Assembly: GCA_910588225.1 (NCBI GenBank)
Contig: CAJUQT010000013.1
Coordinates: 19,818 to 83,817 of the forward strand
Source: an uncultured Acetatifactor sp.
GTDB lineage: Bacteria > Bacillota > Clostridia > Lachnospirales > Lachnospiraceae
Direction: 5' to 3'
Length of the DNA stretch: 64,000 bases
The position numbers were made by a program, and so were the translations under genes. Under the pieces are notes generated by a model, which saw nothing but the letters and a program-made list of their open reading frames with translations, was not told the origin of the DNA and did not search any database. Below are positions 14,399 to 23,914 of the stretch, piece after piece; the first letter of the stretch is position 1; each line of letters opens with the position of its first letter.

Positions 14399-16345
14399 AT
14401 GGGTATGGGACAGTATGAAGAAAAATTGAAACTGCTGGAAAAGTATTATACTGGGATTCCTACCGTATATGGATTTGAAATGAAGGAAAATATTTCCGCC
14501 AAAAAGATGGAGAACGCAATAAAAAAGTTTGCACCGGGTCTGGATAGAGACAGTGTACTGGGTTTTTATGATACAACAGTTATCGGAAGCGGGAAAAACG
14601 GTTATATTTTTACGGACACAATGGTATATTACCTTGAGATTCTGGACACTCCCAGGAAGCTTCGGTATGAAGACATAGAGGACGTGGAACTGATTGATAT
14701 GGGGAAGAAGGATGGTGACAATAAACTCCGGTTTCGTATGCGTGACGGAAGTGAAGTGATCTGGACAAACTGCGGGCTGAACAAGACACCGCTGTATCAC
14801 TTTTTTAAGGAGTTGCTGGAATACGAGAATACACCTTCCGTGGAAACGGAAAAGCAGGTATGTCAGGCAGCTCATGGTCAGTTATCCTATGAGGAGAGCA
14901 GAAAATATGAAGGTGCCATGGCAGGCGGAATAGCGGTGGCGGCACGTGGTCAGGTCAATAAATCTTACGAGGAAGAGAAATTCCACGGCAGACAGGGACA
15001 CGGCTTTGCCGCAGAACGGGCCAACACGCTGTATGACAGGATGACAGGACATGACGCGAAGATTGTGGGAGATGACAATATTAAGAACGGCGCGGACAGG
15101 ATTGTGGATGGTGTGGCTATTCAGTCCAAATATTGCAGGAGTGGTTCTGCGTGTGTAAACGAATGCTTTGACAAAGAGGGAAACTTCAGATATCTTGTGG
15201 ATGGAAAACCCATGCAGATAGAAGTCCCGTCGGATAAGTATGACGCCGCTGTAAAAGCAATGGAGGAGAAAATCAGGGAAGGAAAAATGCCTGGCATCAC
15301 AGACCCGGAAGAGGCGAAGAACATTATTCGAAAAGGGCATTTTACATATGAACAGGCGAAAAATATCGCAAAAGCAGGGACGGTAGAATCCCTCACATAC
15401 GATGCTGTCAATGGAGCGGTTATTGCCACATCGGCGTTCGGCGTGACGGCTGTGATTACGCTGGCCGTGAATCTGTGGAACGGAGAAGATTTTAATACTT
15501 CTATTAAGGCGGCTACTTATTCGGGGCTCAAGGTGGGCGGTACCGCGTTCGTCACAACGATTATTGCCAGTCAGCTTTCTAAGGCAGGACTGAACAGTGC
15601 GCTTGTGGGAAGTTCAGAGGCGATTGTGGCGTTTATGGGACCCAAAGCCTCCGCTGTGCTGATCAACGCCTTTAGAAGCGGGAGCAAGATTTACGGCGCG
15701 GCGGCAATGAAAAGCGCGGCAAAGCTGCTGAGAGGAAATGTGATTACGGCAGGTGTGACAGTAGTGGTTTTATCATCTTTTGACATTGCAAATATTTTCA
15801 GAGGAAGAATATCCGGGAAGCAGCTGTTCAAAAATCTGGCCAATACAGCGTCCACCGTGGCGGGAGGAACCGGCGGATGGCTGGGAGGAGCAGCTATTGG
15901 ATCGGCGATTTTTCCGGGAGTCGGCACCATCGTGGGAGGTCTGGTTGGATCCATTGCCGCCGGTGCCGCAGCCGGAAAGGCTACAGGTGCGGTCCTGAAT
16001 AATTTCATTGAAGATGATGCAGATGAGATGGTTCGAATCATTCAGACAGAATTTGAAAAGCTTGCTCAGGATTACCTGCTGAGCCAAAGGGAAGCTGAGA
16101 AAATTGTAGAAGAGCTGAGCAAAAAGCTTGATGGGAAAATGCTGAAAGATATGTTTGCTAGCTCTCACAGAAAAAAATTTGCCTATAATTTGCTCGAGCC
16201 CCTCATTGAAAAAGAAATCAAAAAACGGAAACGTATCAGGGCAGTATCGGATAAGCAGATGGCAAAGGGATTAAAAGAAGTTCTGGAAGAGATATCAGAC
16301 AGCATGAATAGAGATTCCGCAGGCGGCAGTACTGTGCCGGTGTGA
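14399..16345 (+). CDS. PH-like/YeeR-like multidomain membrane protein of unknown function
   Basis: 648 residues in three parts. Residues 1-145 look like a YokE-type bacterial PH domain (FTDTMVYYLEI, LRYEDIEDVELIDMG, RFRMRDGSEVIW). A middle part (about 200-320) has GADRIVDGVAIQSKYC and AKNIAKAGTVESLTYDA, recalling the E. coli prophage protein YeeR and its relatives; this is from memory. The C-terminal part has several hydrophobic stretches, including a glycine-zipper-like segment (GGWLGGAAIGSAIFPGVGT), and a charged helical end. RBS AGGAGAAGG serves the ATG at 14399 or 14405. It sits between a frameshifted small membrane protein and a small soluble partner. Function unknown. Confidence 0.75.
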   Translation: MGMGQYEEKLKLLEKYYTGIPTVYGFEMKENISAKKMENAIKKFAPGLDRDSVLGFYDTTVIGSGKNGYIFTDTMVYYLEILDTPRKLRYEDIEDVELIDMGKKDGDNKLRFRMRDGSEVIWTNCGLNKTPLYHFFKELLEYENTPSVETEKQVCQAAHGQLSYEESRKYEGAMAGGIAVAARGQVNKSYEEEKFHGRQGHGFAAERANTLYDRMTGHDAKIVGDDNIKNGADRIVDGVAIQSKYCRSGSACVNECFDKEGNFRYLVDGKPMQIEVPSDKYDAAVKAMEEKIREGKMPGITDPEEAKNIIRKGHFTYEQAKNIAKAGTVESLTYDAVNGAVIATSAFGVTAVITLAVNLWNGEDFNTSIKAATYSGLKVGGTAFVTTIIASQLSKAGLNSALVGSSEAIVAFMGPKASAVLINAFRSGSKIYGAAAMKSAAKLLRGNVITAGVTVVVLSSFDIANIFRGRISGKQLFKNLANTASTVAGGTGGWLGGAAIGSAIFPGVGTIVGGLVGSIAAGAAAGKATGAVLNNFIEDDADEMVRIIQTEFEKLAQDYLLSQREAEKIVEELSKKLDGKMLKDMFASSHRKKFAYNLLEPLIEKEIKKRKRIRAVSDKQMAKGLKEVLEEISDSMNRDSAGGSTVPV

Positions 16346-16414
16346 GAACAGGAAATGGTTCAGGGACTGTCTGAACGGTTTTCGAGAACAGGGAAAAGCA
16401 TTGGGGAAGAGAAG

Positions 16415-16795
16415 ATGAGAGCAGAAGCAGACAAGATTTTATTGGAAAAGGTAATGCTGTATTCTGGAAAGAAAGAGAAAGGAATGATATTTAAACAGGC
16501 AGCAGTGACAAAGCTGACGTTTGCGCAGCTGAGGGACTCCCTGCTGGGACTGGGGAGAATTCTGGAAGAGGATTTTGAGAACAAAATATATGTTACTTCA
16601 ATAGCGGCAGGGGTGGCAGACAGGAACGCCGCGGTAGTGGCGGTGAGATTGTCAGGAGACAGTCTCGATTTAGCAGGATATGCGAGAGAGGGCCTGATAA
16701 AACAGCACACGGCGGAAAAGGCAATTGAGAAAATCTGTACAGCTATTCATGCGAGAGGTTTTTCGTCTGATGTCTCGAAGGCGCAGGGTGAATAA
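16415..16795 (+). CDS. Small soluble protein, partner in the YeeR-like cassette
   Basis: A 126-residue protein with no recognised domain. It is predicted alpha/beta, with a central VTSIAAGVADRNAAVVAVRL strand-helix pattern and no membrane segment. The start at 16415 is preferred because GGGGA lies 9 nt upstream; a start at 16355 (146 residues) has its AGGA too close. It begins 69 nt after the large membrane protein on the same strand and is probably cotranscribed. Nothing points to a catalytic site. Confidence 0.65.
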   Translation: MRAEADKILLEKVMLYSGKKEKGMIFKQAAVTKLTFAQLRDSLLGLGRILEEDFENKIYVTSIAAGVADRNAAVVAVRLSGDSLDLAGYAREGLIKQHTAEKAIEKICTAIHARGFSSDVSKAQGE

Positions 16796-16977
16796 AGTGT
16801 TCTCAGAGAGAACGAGTTATGAACAGCAACAAATTAACATTTTGACAGGTTCAAAAAACAAATGGATGTGGCATTCCCGCGGTTTATCCGTGTATAATAA
16901 GGGCATGAGAAAAGCGCAAGTATTAAGGGCGCATATACAGGAAACGGGACAGATCACAGAAAGGCAGGGTTATCAGA

Positions 16978-18141
16978 ATGAAAGACATGATTTTGAAGAA
17001 ATTTCAGGAAGTATTCGGAGATGCAGAAGGGGTAAAATGTTATTTCGCACCAGGCAGGGTCAACCTCATTGGAGAACATACCGACTATAACGGCGGACAT
17101 GTATTTCCCTGTGCGTTGACTATCGGAACATATGGGGCAGCCAGACGGAGAGAGGATAATAAACTTCGCTTTTATTCCATGAATTTTGAAAAGCTGGGTG
17201 TGATTGAGTCTTCGCTGGAGGAGCTGATCCCATCCAAAGAAGCGGGATGGACAAATTATCCGAAGGGTGTAATGTGGGCTTTCGGCGAGAAGGGAAAGAA
17301 AGTTCCCTCCGGAATGGATTTGCTGCTGTACGGGAATATTCCAAACGGTTCGGGACTGTCCTCCTCTGCGTCGGTGGAGGTTCTGACAGGGTATATCTTA
17401 AGAGACTTTTTCGGATTTGAGATGAGTAATCAGGACCTGGCGCTGATCGGACAGTATGCGGAGAATCACTTTAACAAAGTAAACTGCGGCATTATGGACC
17501 AGTTTGCCATTGCCATGGGAAAGAAGGACAATGCCATTTTTCTGGATACAGCAGATTTGTCTTTTGAATATGCCCCCATTGCCTTGAAGGGAGCGAAGAT
17601 TGTGATTGCGAGCAGCAATAAGAAGCGGGGGCTGGGGGATTCCAAGTATAACGAGCGCCGCAGTGAGTGTGAGACTGCTTTGGCAGAGCTGCAGAAGGTT
17701 GTGGAAATCCAGAGCCTGGGAGCATTGGATGAGGAGACCTTTGAGAAGTATGCATCCGCAATCCAGAGCGATGTGCGCAGAAAAAGGGCGAAGCATGCCG
17801 TATATGAGAATCAGCGCACCATCCGTGCGGTGGAGGCTCTGAAAGCGGATGATGTGGCGCTGTTCGGGAAGTTGATGAATGAATCTCATGTATCGCTTCG
17901 GGATGATTATGAGGTGACAGGCATTGAGCTGGATACTCTTGTGGAAGAAGCCTGGAAGATTGACGGCGTCATCGGTTCCAGGATGACAGGCGCCGGATTC
18001 GGCGGCTGTACGGTGAGCATTGTAAAGGATGAGGCCATTGATTCCTTTATTGAAAAAGTGGGGAAAGCTTACGAAGCAAAAATTGGATATGCGGCGGACT
18101 TTTATGTGGTGGAAATTGGAAACGGACCGGTTACACTGTAA
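16978..18141 (+). CDS. galK: Galactokinase
   Basis: Phosphorylates alpha-D-galactose to galactose 1-phosphate, the first committed step of the Leloir pathway. The 387-residue GHMP kinase shows the galactokinase signature GRVNLIGEHTDYNGG near residue 25, the ATP loop PNGSGLSSSASVE near residue 122 and motif 3 MTGAGFGGCTVS near the C-terminus. galT follows 175 bp downstream. Upstream, a TATAAT (16893-16898) sits about 80 bp before the start but has no good -35. No galE or galactose regulator is in the window. Confidence 0.96.
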   Translation: MKDMILKKFQEVFGDAEGVKCYFAPGRVNLIGEHTDYNGGHVFPCALTIGTYGAARRREDNKLRFYSMNFEKLGVIESSLEELIPSKEAGWTNYPKGVMWAFGEKGKKVPSGMDLLLYGNIPNGSGLSSSASVEVLTGYILRDFFGFEMSNQDLALIGQYAENHFNKVNCGIMDQFAIAMGKKDNAIFLDTADLSFEYAPIALKGAKIVIASSNKKRGLGDSKYNERRSECETALAELQKVVEIQSLGALDEETFEKYASAIQSDVRRKRAKHAVYENQRTIRAVEALKADDVALFGKLMNESHVSLRDDYEVTGIELDTLVEEAWKIDGVIGSRMTGAGFGGCTVSIVKDEAIDSFIEKVGKAYEAKIGYAADFYVVEIGNGPVTL

Positions 18142-18316
18142 AGGAACATGTGCGTACCCATAGAGACTGCAGCCGGGGATGCCTGCCGGATGTCTGAAAT
18201 CAGCACAGAGAGGCTGTGGCAGCGAGGCAGACTGTATGAAAAAGGACTGCAGGCGGCATGTAGATGCTGCAAAACCATGGAGACTGTGGCTGAGCAGGGA
18301 AAGCGAGGAGAGCAAA

Positions 18317-19825
18317 ATGATTCAGTCGGATATCAGGAAACTTGTTTCTTACGGTGTACAGACGGGACTGGTTCCTTTAGAGGATGTGGTATTTACCACC
18401 AACAGACTGCTGGAGCTGTTTGGACTGGACGAGACGGAGGAGCCTCTGGAACCGGAGACGGAAGAAATGAAGATGGAGGACCTGGAGGCGGTTTTGAATC
18501 GCATGTGCGATTATGCATATGAAAATAGACTCATTGCTGAAAACAGAGTGGCGTACCGTGACTTGTTCGACACGAAAGTGATGAGTCTGCTGATGCCCAG
18601 GCCCAGTGAGGTAATCAGAAGATTCCGGGAGCTGTATGAAACGAAATCCCCCCGGGCGGCCACGGATTATTATTATAAGCTCAGCAGAGATTCCGATTAT
18701 ATCAGAAGGTACCGCATTGCAAAAGACAGGAAGTGGATTGCACCCACTAAATACGGCGATCTGGATATTACCATCAATCTGTCCAAGCCGGAAAAGGATC
18801 CGAAGGCCATTGCCGCCGCCAGAAATGCGAAGCAGTCCGGATATCCGAAATGCCTGCTCTGCAGGGAGAATGAAGGGTATGCGGGCAGGCTGAACCATCC
18901 GGCCAGGCAGAATCACCGTATCATTCCGGTGACCATCAACGGCAGCCGGTGGGGCTTTCAGTATTCCCCTTATGTCTACTATAACGAGCATTGCATCGTA
19001 TTTAATTTTCAGCATGTGCCCATGAAAATTGAACATGACACGTTTGTCAAGCTGTTTGATTTTGTCAAGCAGTTTCCCCATTATTTTGTGGGCTCCAATG
19101 CGGACCTGCCCATTGTGGGCGGCTCCATTTTAAGCCATGATCATTTTCAGGGAGGTCATTACGAATTTGCCATGGCGAAGGCGCCTGTGGAGAGAAGCTT
19201 TACCGTGGAGGGTTTTGCGGATGTGAACGCTGGCGTGGTCAGATGGCCCATGTCGGTGATACGGCTGAACGGCCCGGATACGGACCGCATCATTGCATTG
19301 GCGGACAGGATACTGAATAAGTGGCGTGAATATACGGATGAAGATGCCTTTGTCTATGCTTATACAGGCGGGGAGCCTCACAACACCATTACTCCCATCG
19401 CAAGAAAGCGGGAGGAAAATTTTGAACTGGATCTGGTACTGCGGAACAATATCACCACCCAGGAGCACCCTCTGGGTGTGTACCATCCCCACGCAAAGCT
19501 TCATCATATCAAAAAGGAGAACATAGGCCTCATCGAGGTCATGGGTCTTGCGGTGCTGCCTGCCCGGCTGAAAGAGGAAATGGCGCAGCTGAAAGAGGCC
19601 ATATTGGCGGGGGGTGATCTGCGCGCAGACGAAGTGCTGGCCAAACATGCGGACTGGGTGGAGGAATTCCGCCTTAAGTATGAGAGCATCAATGTTTCCA
19701 ACATTGACGATATCGTGGAGAAGGAGATCGGGCTGGTGTTTATGGAGGTACTGGAGGACGCCGGGGTGTACAAGAGGACATCCCAGGGGCAGCAGGCATT
19801 TGACAGATTTATACAGAGTCTGTAA
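18317..19825 (+). CDS. galT: UTP/UDP-glucose--hexose-1-phosphate uridylyltransferase (Firmicutes type)
   Basis: Transfers UMP to galactose 1-phosphate, giving UDP-galactose and glucose 1-phosphate. The 502-residue length and motifs (GGSILSHDHFQGGHYEFA, TGGEPHNTITPIARKR, YHPHAKLHHIKKENIGLIE) are those of the large Firmicutes GalT type, different from the E. coli enzyme of about 350 residues. The start at 18317 has GAGGAG 7 nt upstream; the frame extends upstream without a better site. It acts directly after GalK, and the two probably form an operon. Confidence 0.95.
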   Translation: MIQSDIRKLVSYGVQTGLVPLEDVVFTTNRLLELFGLDETEEPLEPETEEMKMEDLEAVLNRMCDYAYENRLIAENRVAYRDLFDTKVMSLLMPRPSEVIRRFRELYETKSPRAATDYYYKLSRDSDYIRRYRIAKDRKWIAPTKYGDLDITINLSKPEKDPKAIAAARNAKQSGYPKCLLCRENEGYAGRLNHPARQNHRIIPVTINGSRWGFQYSPYVYYNEHCIVFNFQHVPMKIEHDTFVKLFDFVKQFPHYFVGSNADLPIVGGSILSHDHFQGGHYEFAMAKAPVERSFTVEGFADVNAGVVRWPMSVIRLNGPDTDRIIALADRILNKWREYTDEDAFVYAYTGGEPHNTITPIARKREENFELDLVLRNNITTQEHPLGVYHPHAKLHHIKKENIGLIEVMGLAVLPARLKEEMAQLKEAILAGGDLRADEVLAKHADWVEEFRLKYESINVSNIDDIVEKEIGLVFMEVLEDAGVYKRTSQGQQAFDRFIQSL

Positions 19826-19970
19826 AATGATGACAGAGGGTAGCTTAGTGACCTGTCTGAACCGTTAGAAAAGAGTCTTGCTTTACAGGAGAAGAGGTGT
19901 GAAGAATCCGGCTTGATGGGAAGATTCAGGCAGGGAACGGAAATGTTTATGGGCAGTATGGAGTGAGCCG

Positions 19971-20825
19971 ATGGTAAAATATGCGTTAATCAGTGACATA
20001 CACGGAAATTATAAGGCCCTGGAGGCCTTTTTGACCTATATTGAGGAAAATCCGGTGGATGGTATAATCGCACTGGGAGATTATGTGACGGACGGGCCTT
20101 ATCCTGAGAGAACGATAAAATATCTGCAGGAAATGTGTGAGAAATATACCTGCTATTTCCTTCGGGGCAACAGGGAAGAATATCTGCTGAACAATACAGA
20201 TAACAAGGAGGGATGGAAGCCGTCTTCCGCCAACGGTACACTATATTATACTTTCAGGCGTCTGACGGAAGCGGACAGGGCCTTTCTGGCATCCTTCCCA
20301 ACGGAGCGGGAGGCGGCAATGGAAGGCTGTCCGCCGTTGTATCTCTGTCATGGGGTACCCGGGAAAGTGCGGGGAAATGTACAGGAAGAACCGGGCCTGA
20401 AGGAAAGGGTGATGAGAGAGTTGCCTTATGACTATCTGCTGGGCGGGCACAGCCATCACCAGGAAAAAGATGTGCTGTACGGGAAGATATACATCAATCC
20501 GGGTTCTTTGGGATTTGCAGTTGACAATGTGGGCAGACATGCGCAATTTGCCATCCTGACAGGCAGCCAGGATAGATGGGAGGCAGAATTTAAGTCTGTT
20601 TCCTATGATGTGGAGGGCTATCTGAGGGCCTTTGCGGAGAGCGGTGTGGATGAGCTGGGAATGACTTTGAATAAGGCGGTGAAGAAAAGCCTGGTGACAG
20701 GGGTAAATTATTTCTACAAATGTATTGTTGCTATGGATGAAGAGGCAAAAAAAGCAGGGGCACAGTCCCTTGGAGAAATGCCGGAAGAAGCATGGCGCAG
20801 GCTGGAGGAAAGATTCGGATTATGA
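19971..20825 (+). CDS. Calcineurin-like metallophosphoesterase
   Basis: 284 residues with the full metal-binding set of the family: SDIHGN at the N-terminus, ALGDYVTDGP, RGNRE, CHGVPG and GGHSHH, followed by INPGSLG. It resembles YfcE/MJ0936-like phosphodiesterases fused to an extra C-terminal helical part of about 70 residues. The substrate is unknown. The stop codon overlaps the start of the next gene (ATGA), so the two are translationally coupled, linking this hydrolase to the B12/radical SAM protein. Confidence 0.88.
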   Translation: MVKYALISDIHGNYKALEAFLTYIEENPVDGIIALGDYVTDGPYPERTIKYLQEMCEKYTCYFLRGNREEYLLNNTDNKEGWKPSSANGTLYYTFRRLTEADRAFLASFPTEREAAMEGCPPLYLCHGVPGKVRGNVQEEPGLKERVMRELPYDYLLGGHSHHQEKDVLYGKIYINPGSLGFAVDNVGRHAQFAILTGSQDRWEAEFKSVSYDVEGYLRAFAESGVDELGMTLNKAVKKSLVTGVNYFYKCIVAMDEEAKKAGAQSLGEMPEEAWRRLEERFGL

Positions 20826-22714
20826 AATTCTTACTGGTGGCAGTGAACGCAAAGTACATCCATTCCAATCCCGCCATATACAGTCTGCGGGCCTATGCGG
20901 GAACAGAACTGCAGCAGTACGTGGAGCTGGCGGAATACACAATCAATCAGCCTATGGAGGAAATTCTTGCGGATATTTATGAGAAGAAGCCGGATGTGAC
21001 AGGATTTTCCTGTTATATCTGGAACTGGAGGCTGATTCAGGAGCTTCTGACAGAACTGGAAAAGCTTCTGCCAAAGATGGATATCTGGCTTGGAGGTCCG
21101 GAGGTATCCTGGAATGCGGACGAAATTCTGCAGAAATACCCGCAGGTTACCGGGATTATGGTAGGAGAGGGTGAGGCCACATTCAAGGAGCTTCTGGAGA
21201 CGTATGTGGGACAGAAGGAGGGAGACATTTGGGACGGCGAAGAGGCGGGCGGACAGAAAAAGCCAGGATGGGAGAATACAGAAGTGCCGGACGTGGCGTA
21301 TAATGGGAGCCGGCAGTTTGGTGAAAGGTGGAGGAAAATCCCGGGGCTGTATCTGCATTCAGGTGCCACTCCGTCTCGGAAGTGTGTGGAATTGAATGAT
21401 CTTCCTTTTCTTTATCAGGACCTGACACCTTTTGAGAATAAAATTATTTACTATGAGAGCAGCAGAGGATGTCCATTTCTCTGCAGTTACTGCCTGTCTT
21501 CCCTGGAGAAGCAGCTGCGCTTTCGTGACATAAATGTCATAAAGGAGGAACTGCAGTTTTTTCTGGATAACAGGGTAAAGCAAGTGAAGTTTGTAGATCG
21601 GACTTTCAATTGTAATCATGAGCACGCAATGGCTGTCTGGAGCTATCTGGAGGAACATGACAATGGCGTCACAAACTTTCATTTTGAAATTTCGGCTGAT
21701 ATTCTGAGGGAAGATGAAATAGAATTATTAGGGCGCCTGCGACCGGGACTTGTACAGCTGGAAATCGGTGTTCAGTCCACCAATTCCGGGACACTGAAAG
21801 CAATTCGGCGGGTGGCAGAGCTGGAAATGCTGGAAAAGAACGTAGCATCTATCCGCAGAGGTGGAAATATCCACCAGCACCTGGACCTGATAGCAGGTCT
21901 TCCCTATGAAGATTATGAGAGCTTTGGAACATCTTTTAATCGGGTTTATCATATGAAACCTGAGCAGTTGCAGCTGGGATTCCTGAAAGTGCTTAAAGGC
22001 TCTGAGATGTGGGAAAAGGCAGAGGAATATGGGATTGTGTATCGGCAGCAGCCGCCCTATGAGGTACTGTATACACGATGGCTTTCCTATGAGGATGTCC
22101 TGAAATTGAAACAGATAGAAGAGATGGTGGAGCTTTATTATAACAGCGGACAGTTCCGACATACTCTGCTGTTTCTGGAGAAAGCATTTCCGAATCCCTT
22201 TGCAATGTATGAGGCAATGGCGAAATTTTATCAGGAGAAAGGGTATCTTAAGACAAATTCCGCGCGGGTTTACCGTTATCAGGTGCTGCTTGCCTTTGCG
22301 TTAAAATATGATCGGAGACGGGAAGCGGTGTACAGGGAGCTTCTGACTTATGATATATATCTGCGGGAGAAAGTCAAAAGCAGACCGGCTTTTGCGGCAG
22401 AACTGTCCCAATATCAGGAAAGTATTCGTAATTTTTACCGGGAGGAAGAGAGCAGGCGCAGATATTTGCCGGATTATGTGGGGTATGATAGAAAACAGCT
22501 CAGCAAAATGACGCATCTGGAGCCGTTTTTCTGGCCGGTGTGGGACAGGGAAAGGATGGCTGAACTGTATGAAAGCAGCAAAACGGAAGGTGCCGTGAAT
22601 GACAGGGAGCGTAAGGCGGAATTTATTTTGTTTGATTATCGGAACCGGAATCCGCTGAATTCTGAATCAGGGATATGTCATGTGGTTTGCAGGCGGACAG
22701 AAAATGAGGTATAA
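20822..22714 (+). CDS. B12-binding domain radical SAM protein (DUF4080 type)
   Basis: 630 residues. The N-terminal part (about 1-140) is a cobalamin-binding-like Rossmann fold (DIYEKKPDVTGFSCYIWNW, LGGPEVSW). It is followed by a radical SAM core with CxxxCxxC in SRGCPFLCSYCLSS (near residue 218) and the downstream ISADILREDE and LVQLEIGVQSTN strands. The C-terminal 150 residues fit the DUF4080 extension of this class. Such enzymes may do methylations or ring chemistry, but this subfamily has no known substrate. Its start overlaps the phosphoesterase stop. The promoter of the next gene lies inside its last 30 bases. Confidence 0.87.
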   Translation: MKFLLVAVNAKYIHSNPAIYSLRAYAGTELQQYVELAEYTINQPMEEILADIYEKKPDVTGFSCYIWNWRLIQELLTELEKLLPKMDIWLGGPEVSWNADEILQKYPQVTGIMVGEGEATFKELLETYVGQKEGDIWDGEEAGGQKKPGWENTEVPDVAYNGSRQFGERWRKIPGLYLHSGATPSRKCVELNDLPFLYQDLTPFENKIIYYESSRGCPFLCSYCLSSLEKQLRFRDINVIKEELQFFLDNRVKQVKFVDRTFNCNHEHAMAVWSYLEEHDNGVTNFHFEISADILREDEIELLGRLRPGLVQLEIGVQSTNSGTLKAIRRVAELEMLEKNVASIRRGGNIHQHLDLIAGLPYEDYESFGTSFNRVYHMKPEQLQLGFLKVLKGSEMWEKAEEYGIVYRQQPPYEVLYTRWLSYEDVLKLKQIEEMVELYYNSGQFRHTLLFLEKAFPNPFAMYEAMAKFYQEKGYLKTNSARVYRYQVLLAFALKYDRRREAVYRELLTYDIYLREKVKSRPAFAAELSQYQESIRNFYREEESRRRYLPDYVGYDRKQLSKMTHLEPFFWPVWDRERMAELYESSKTEGAVNDRERKAEFILFDYRNRNPLNSESGICHVVCRRTENEV

Positions 22715-22715
22715 T
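22687..22715 (+). promoter_or_regulatory. Promoter for the PepSY gene
   Basis: TTGCAG and perfect TATAAT with a 17-bp spacer, overlapping the stop codon of the preceding gene. Confidence 0.6.
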
Positions 22716-22748
22716 CTACATAATATTTGTTGTGGAGGAGTATTTACC

Positions 22749-23810
22749 ATGAAAGAGATAAGAAGTATAATTTCATCTTTTCAGAAGACAGCCATAAAAA
22801 CGATATGTATGCTTTTGGTTCTGACTGTCGCGGGAACATCTACTGCCTGTGCTGTGGGTAATTATAAAGAAGAAACCATGGACAGAAATGCGGCGCTGGA
22901 GTACGCTCTGGCAGATGCGGGGCTGAAAATGGAGGACATTGTCCTTATGAAGCAGGAGCTGAAGAAGGATGGCGGAGAAAATTATTACGAAATTGCGTTT
23001 AACGGTTCCGACCACTCTTACCAATATGAGATTGATGCTGTTACCGGAACCGTGGAAGGAGTGAAAATTCAGGCGCTCTCCATGCAGACCCCGGAGGGAA
23101 CTGAGCAGTCAGCAGCGCAGATCCCAGAGGGAACTGAACAGTCAACAACGCAGAGTCCGGCAGAGTCAGGGCAATCCGAACAGCAGGAAGGGGGAGGCCG
23201 GGAAGGGACGTCTGGTGCTCAGGGAGACCAGAACTCCGATGCCGGTCAGGCGCCTGTGGATGTCCAGCCTTCGGAAGAGCAGAAGCAGACCGGGAATCAG
23301 GCGGAGCAAATCGATTTGGAGACTGCGAAGGCGACAGCTTTGGCCGATGCCGGCCTGAAGGAGACGGATGTGACTTTTACCAAACAGGAAACGGACCGGG
23401 ACTACAGAGGGACTGAATATGACATTGAATTTTACACAGCCGAGGCGGAATATGAATATGAGATTAGTGCTGAGACCGGCATGATAATCGATAAGAGTGT
23501 GGAGCAGTTTCAGGTTCCCGGGGCTGTATCAGGCGGAGGGGCCGACAATGCGGATGGATATATAGGTTTGGAAAGAGCGAAAGAAATAGCGGTGGGGGAC
23601 GCCGGATTTGGGCTGGAGGAAGTGGTGTTGACCAAAGCGGATCTGGACTGGGATGACGGTCGTGCGGAATATGAAATCGAATTTCAGAAAGAATGTGAAG
23701 AGTTTGAATACTGTATAAATGCTATGGACGGAAGCATCCTGGAATTTGATTATGACCATGACGATCACTGCAGCCGGAATCATACGCACCATGGATATCG
23801 CGGGTATTGA
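22749..23810 (+). CDS. Exported PepSY-repeat protein
   Basis: 353 residues: an N-terminal signal sequence (about 1-40, ending near STACAVGNYKEE) and three PepSY-like units at about 50-105, 205-260 and 275-330. Each unit has the pattern A-x-A-LADAGL, EYDIEF and YEIDAxTG. A Gln/Glu/Gly/Ser-rich linker separates units 1 and 2. PepSY domains are found in extracytoplasmic proteins and peptidase propeptides; binding or inhibition roles are proposed. The C-terminus is His/Asp-rich (DHDDHCSRNHTHHG), suggesting metal binding. GGAGG precedes the ATG at 22749. A terminator follows. Confidence 0.85.
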   Translation: MKEIRSIISSFQKTAIKTICMLLVLTVAGTSTACAVGNYKEETMDRNAALEYALADAGLKMEDIVLMKQELKKDGGENYYEIAFNGSDHSYQYEIDAVTGTVEGVKIQALSMQTPEGTEQSAAQIPEGTEQSTTQSPAESGQSEQQEGGGREGTSGAQGDQNSDAGQAPVDVQPSEEQKQTGNQAEQIDLETAKATALADAGLKETDVTFTKQETDRDYRGTEYDIEFYTAEAEYEYEISAETGMIIDKSVEQFQVPGAVSGGGADNADGYIGLERAKEIAVGDAGFGLEEVVLTKADLDWDDGRAEYEIEFQKECEEFEYCINAMDGSILEFDYDHDDHCSRNHTHHGYRGY

Positions 23811-23838
23811 GGATGCGAATAAAAACCGGTGAAACAGA

Positions 23839-23880
23839 AACAGAACCGGGCTGATTGTCCGGTTCTGTTCTTATGTTTTG
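23839..23880 (+). terminator. Intrinsic terminator
   Basis: 11-bp stem AACAGAACCGG (23839-23849) with CCGGTTCTGTT (23859-23869), 9-nt loop, then CTTATGTTTT. It separates convergent genes. Confidence 0.75.
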
Positions 23881-23914
23881 AAGCATAAAATATACTCATA
23901 CTTGTGGATTGTAG

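Noticed and set aside
16842..16898. TTGACA and TATAAT upstream of galK as one promoter
   Set aside because: Perfect hexamers but 45 bp apart, which SigA cannot span; only the TATAAT may be used.
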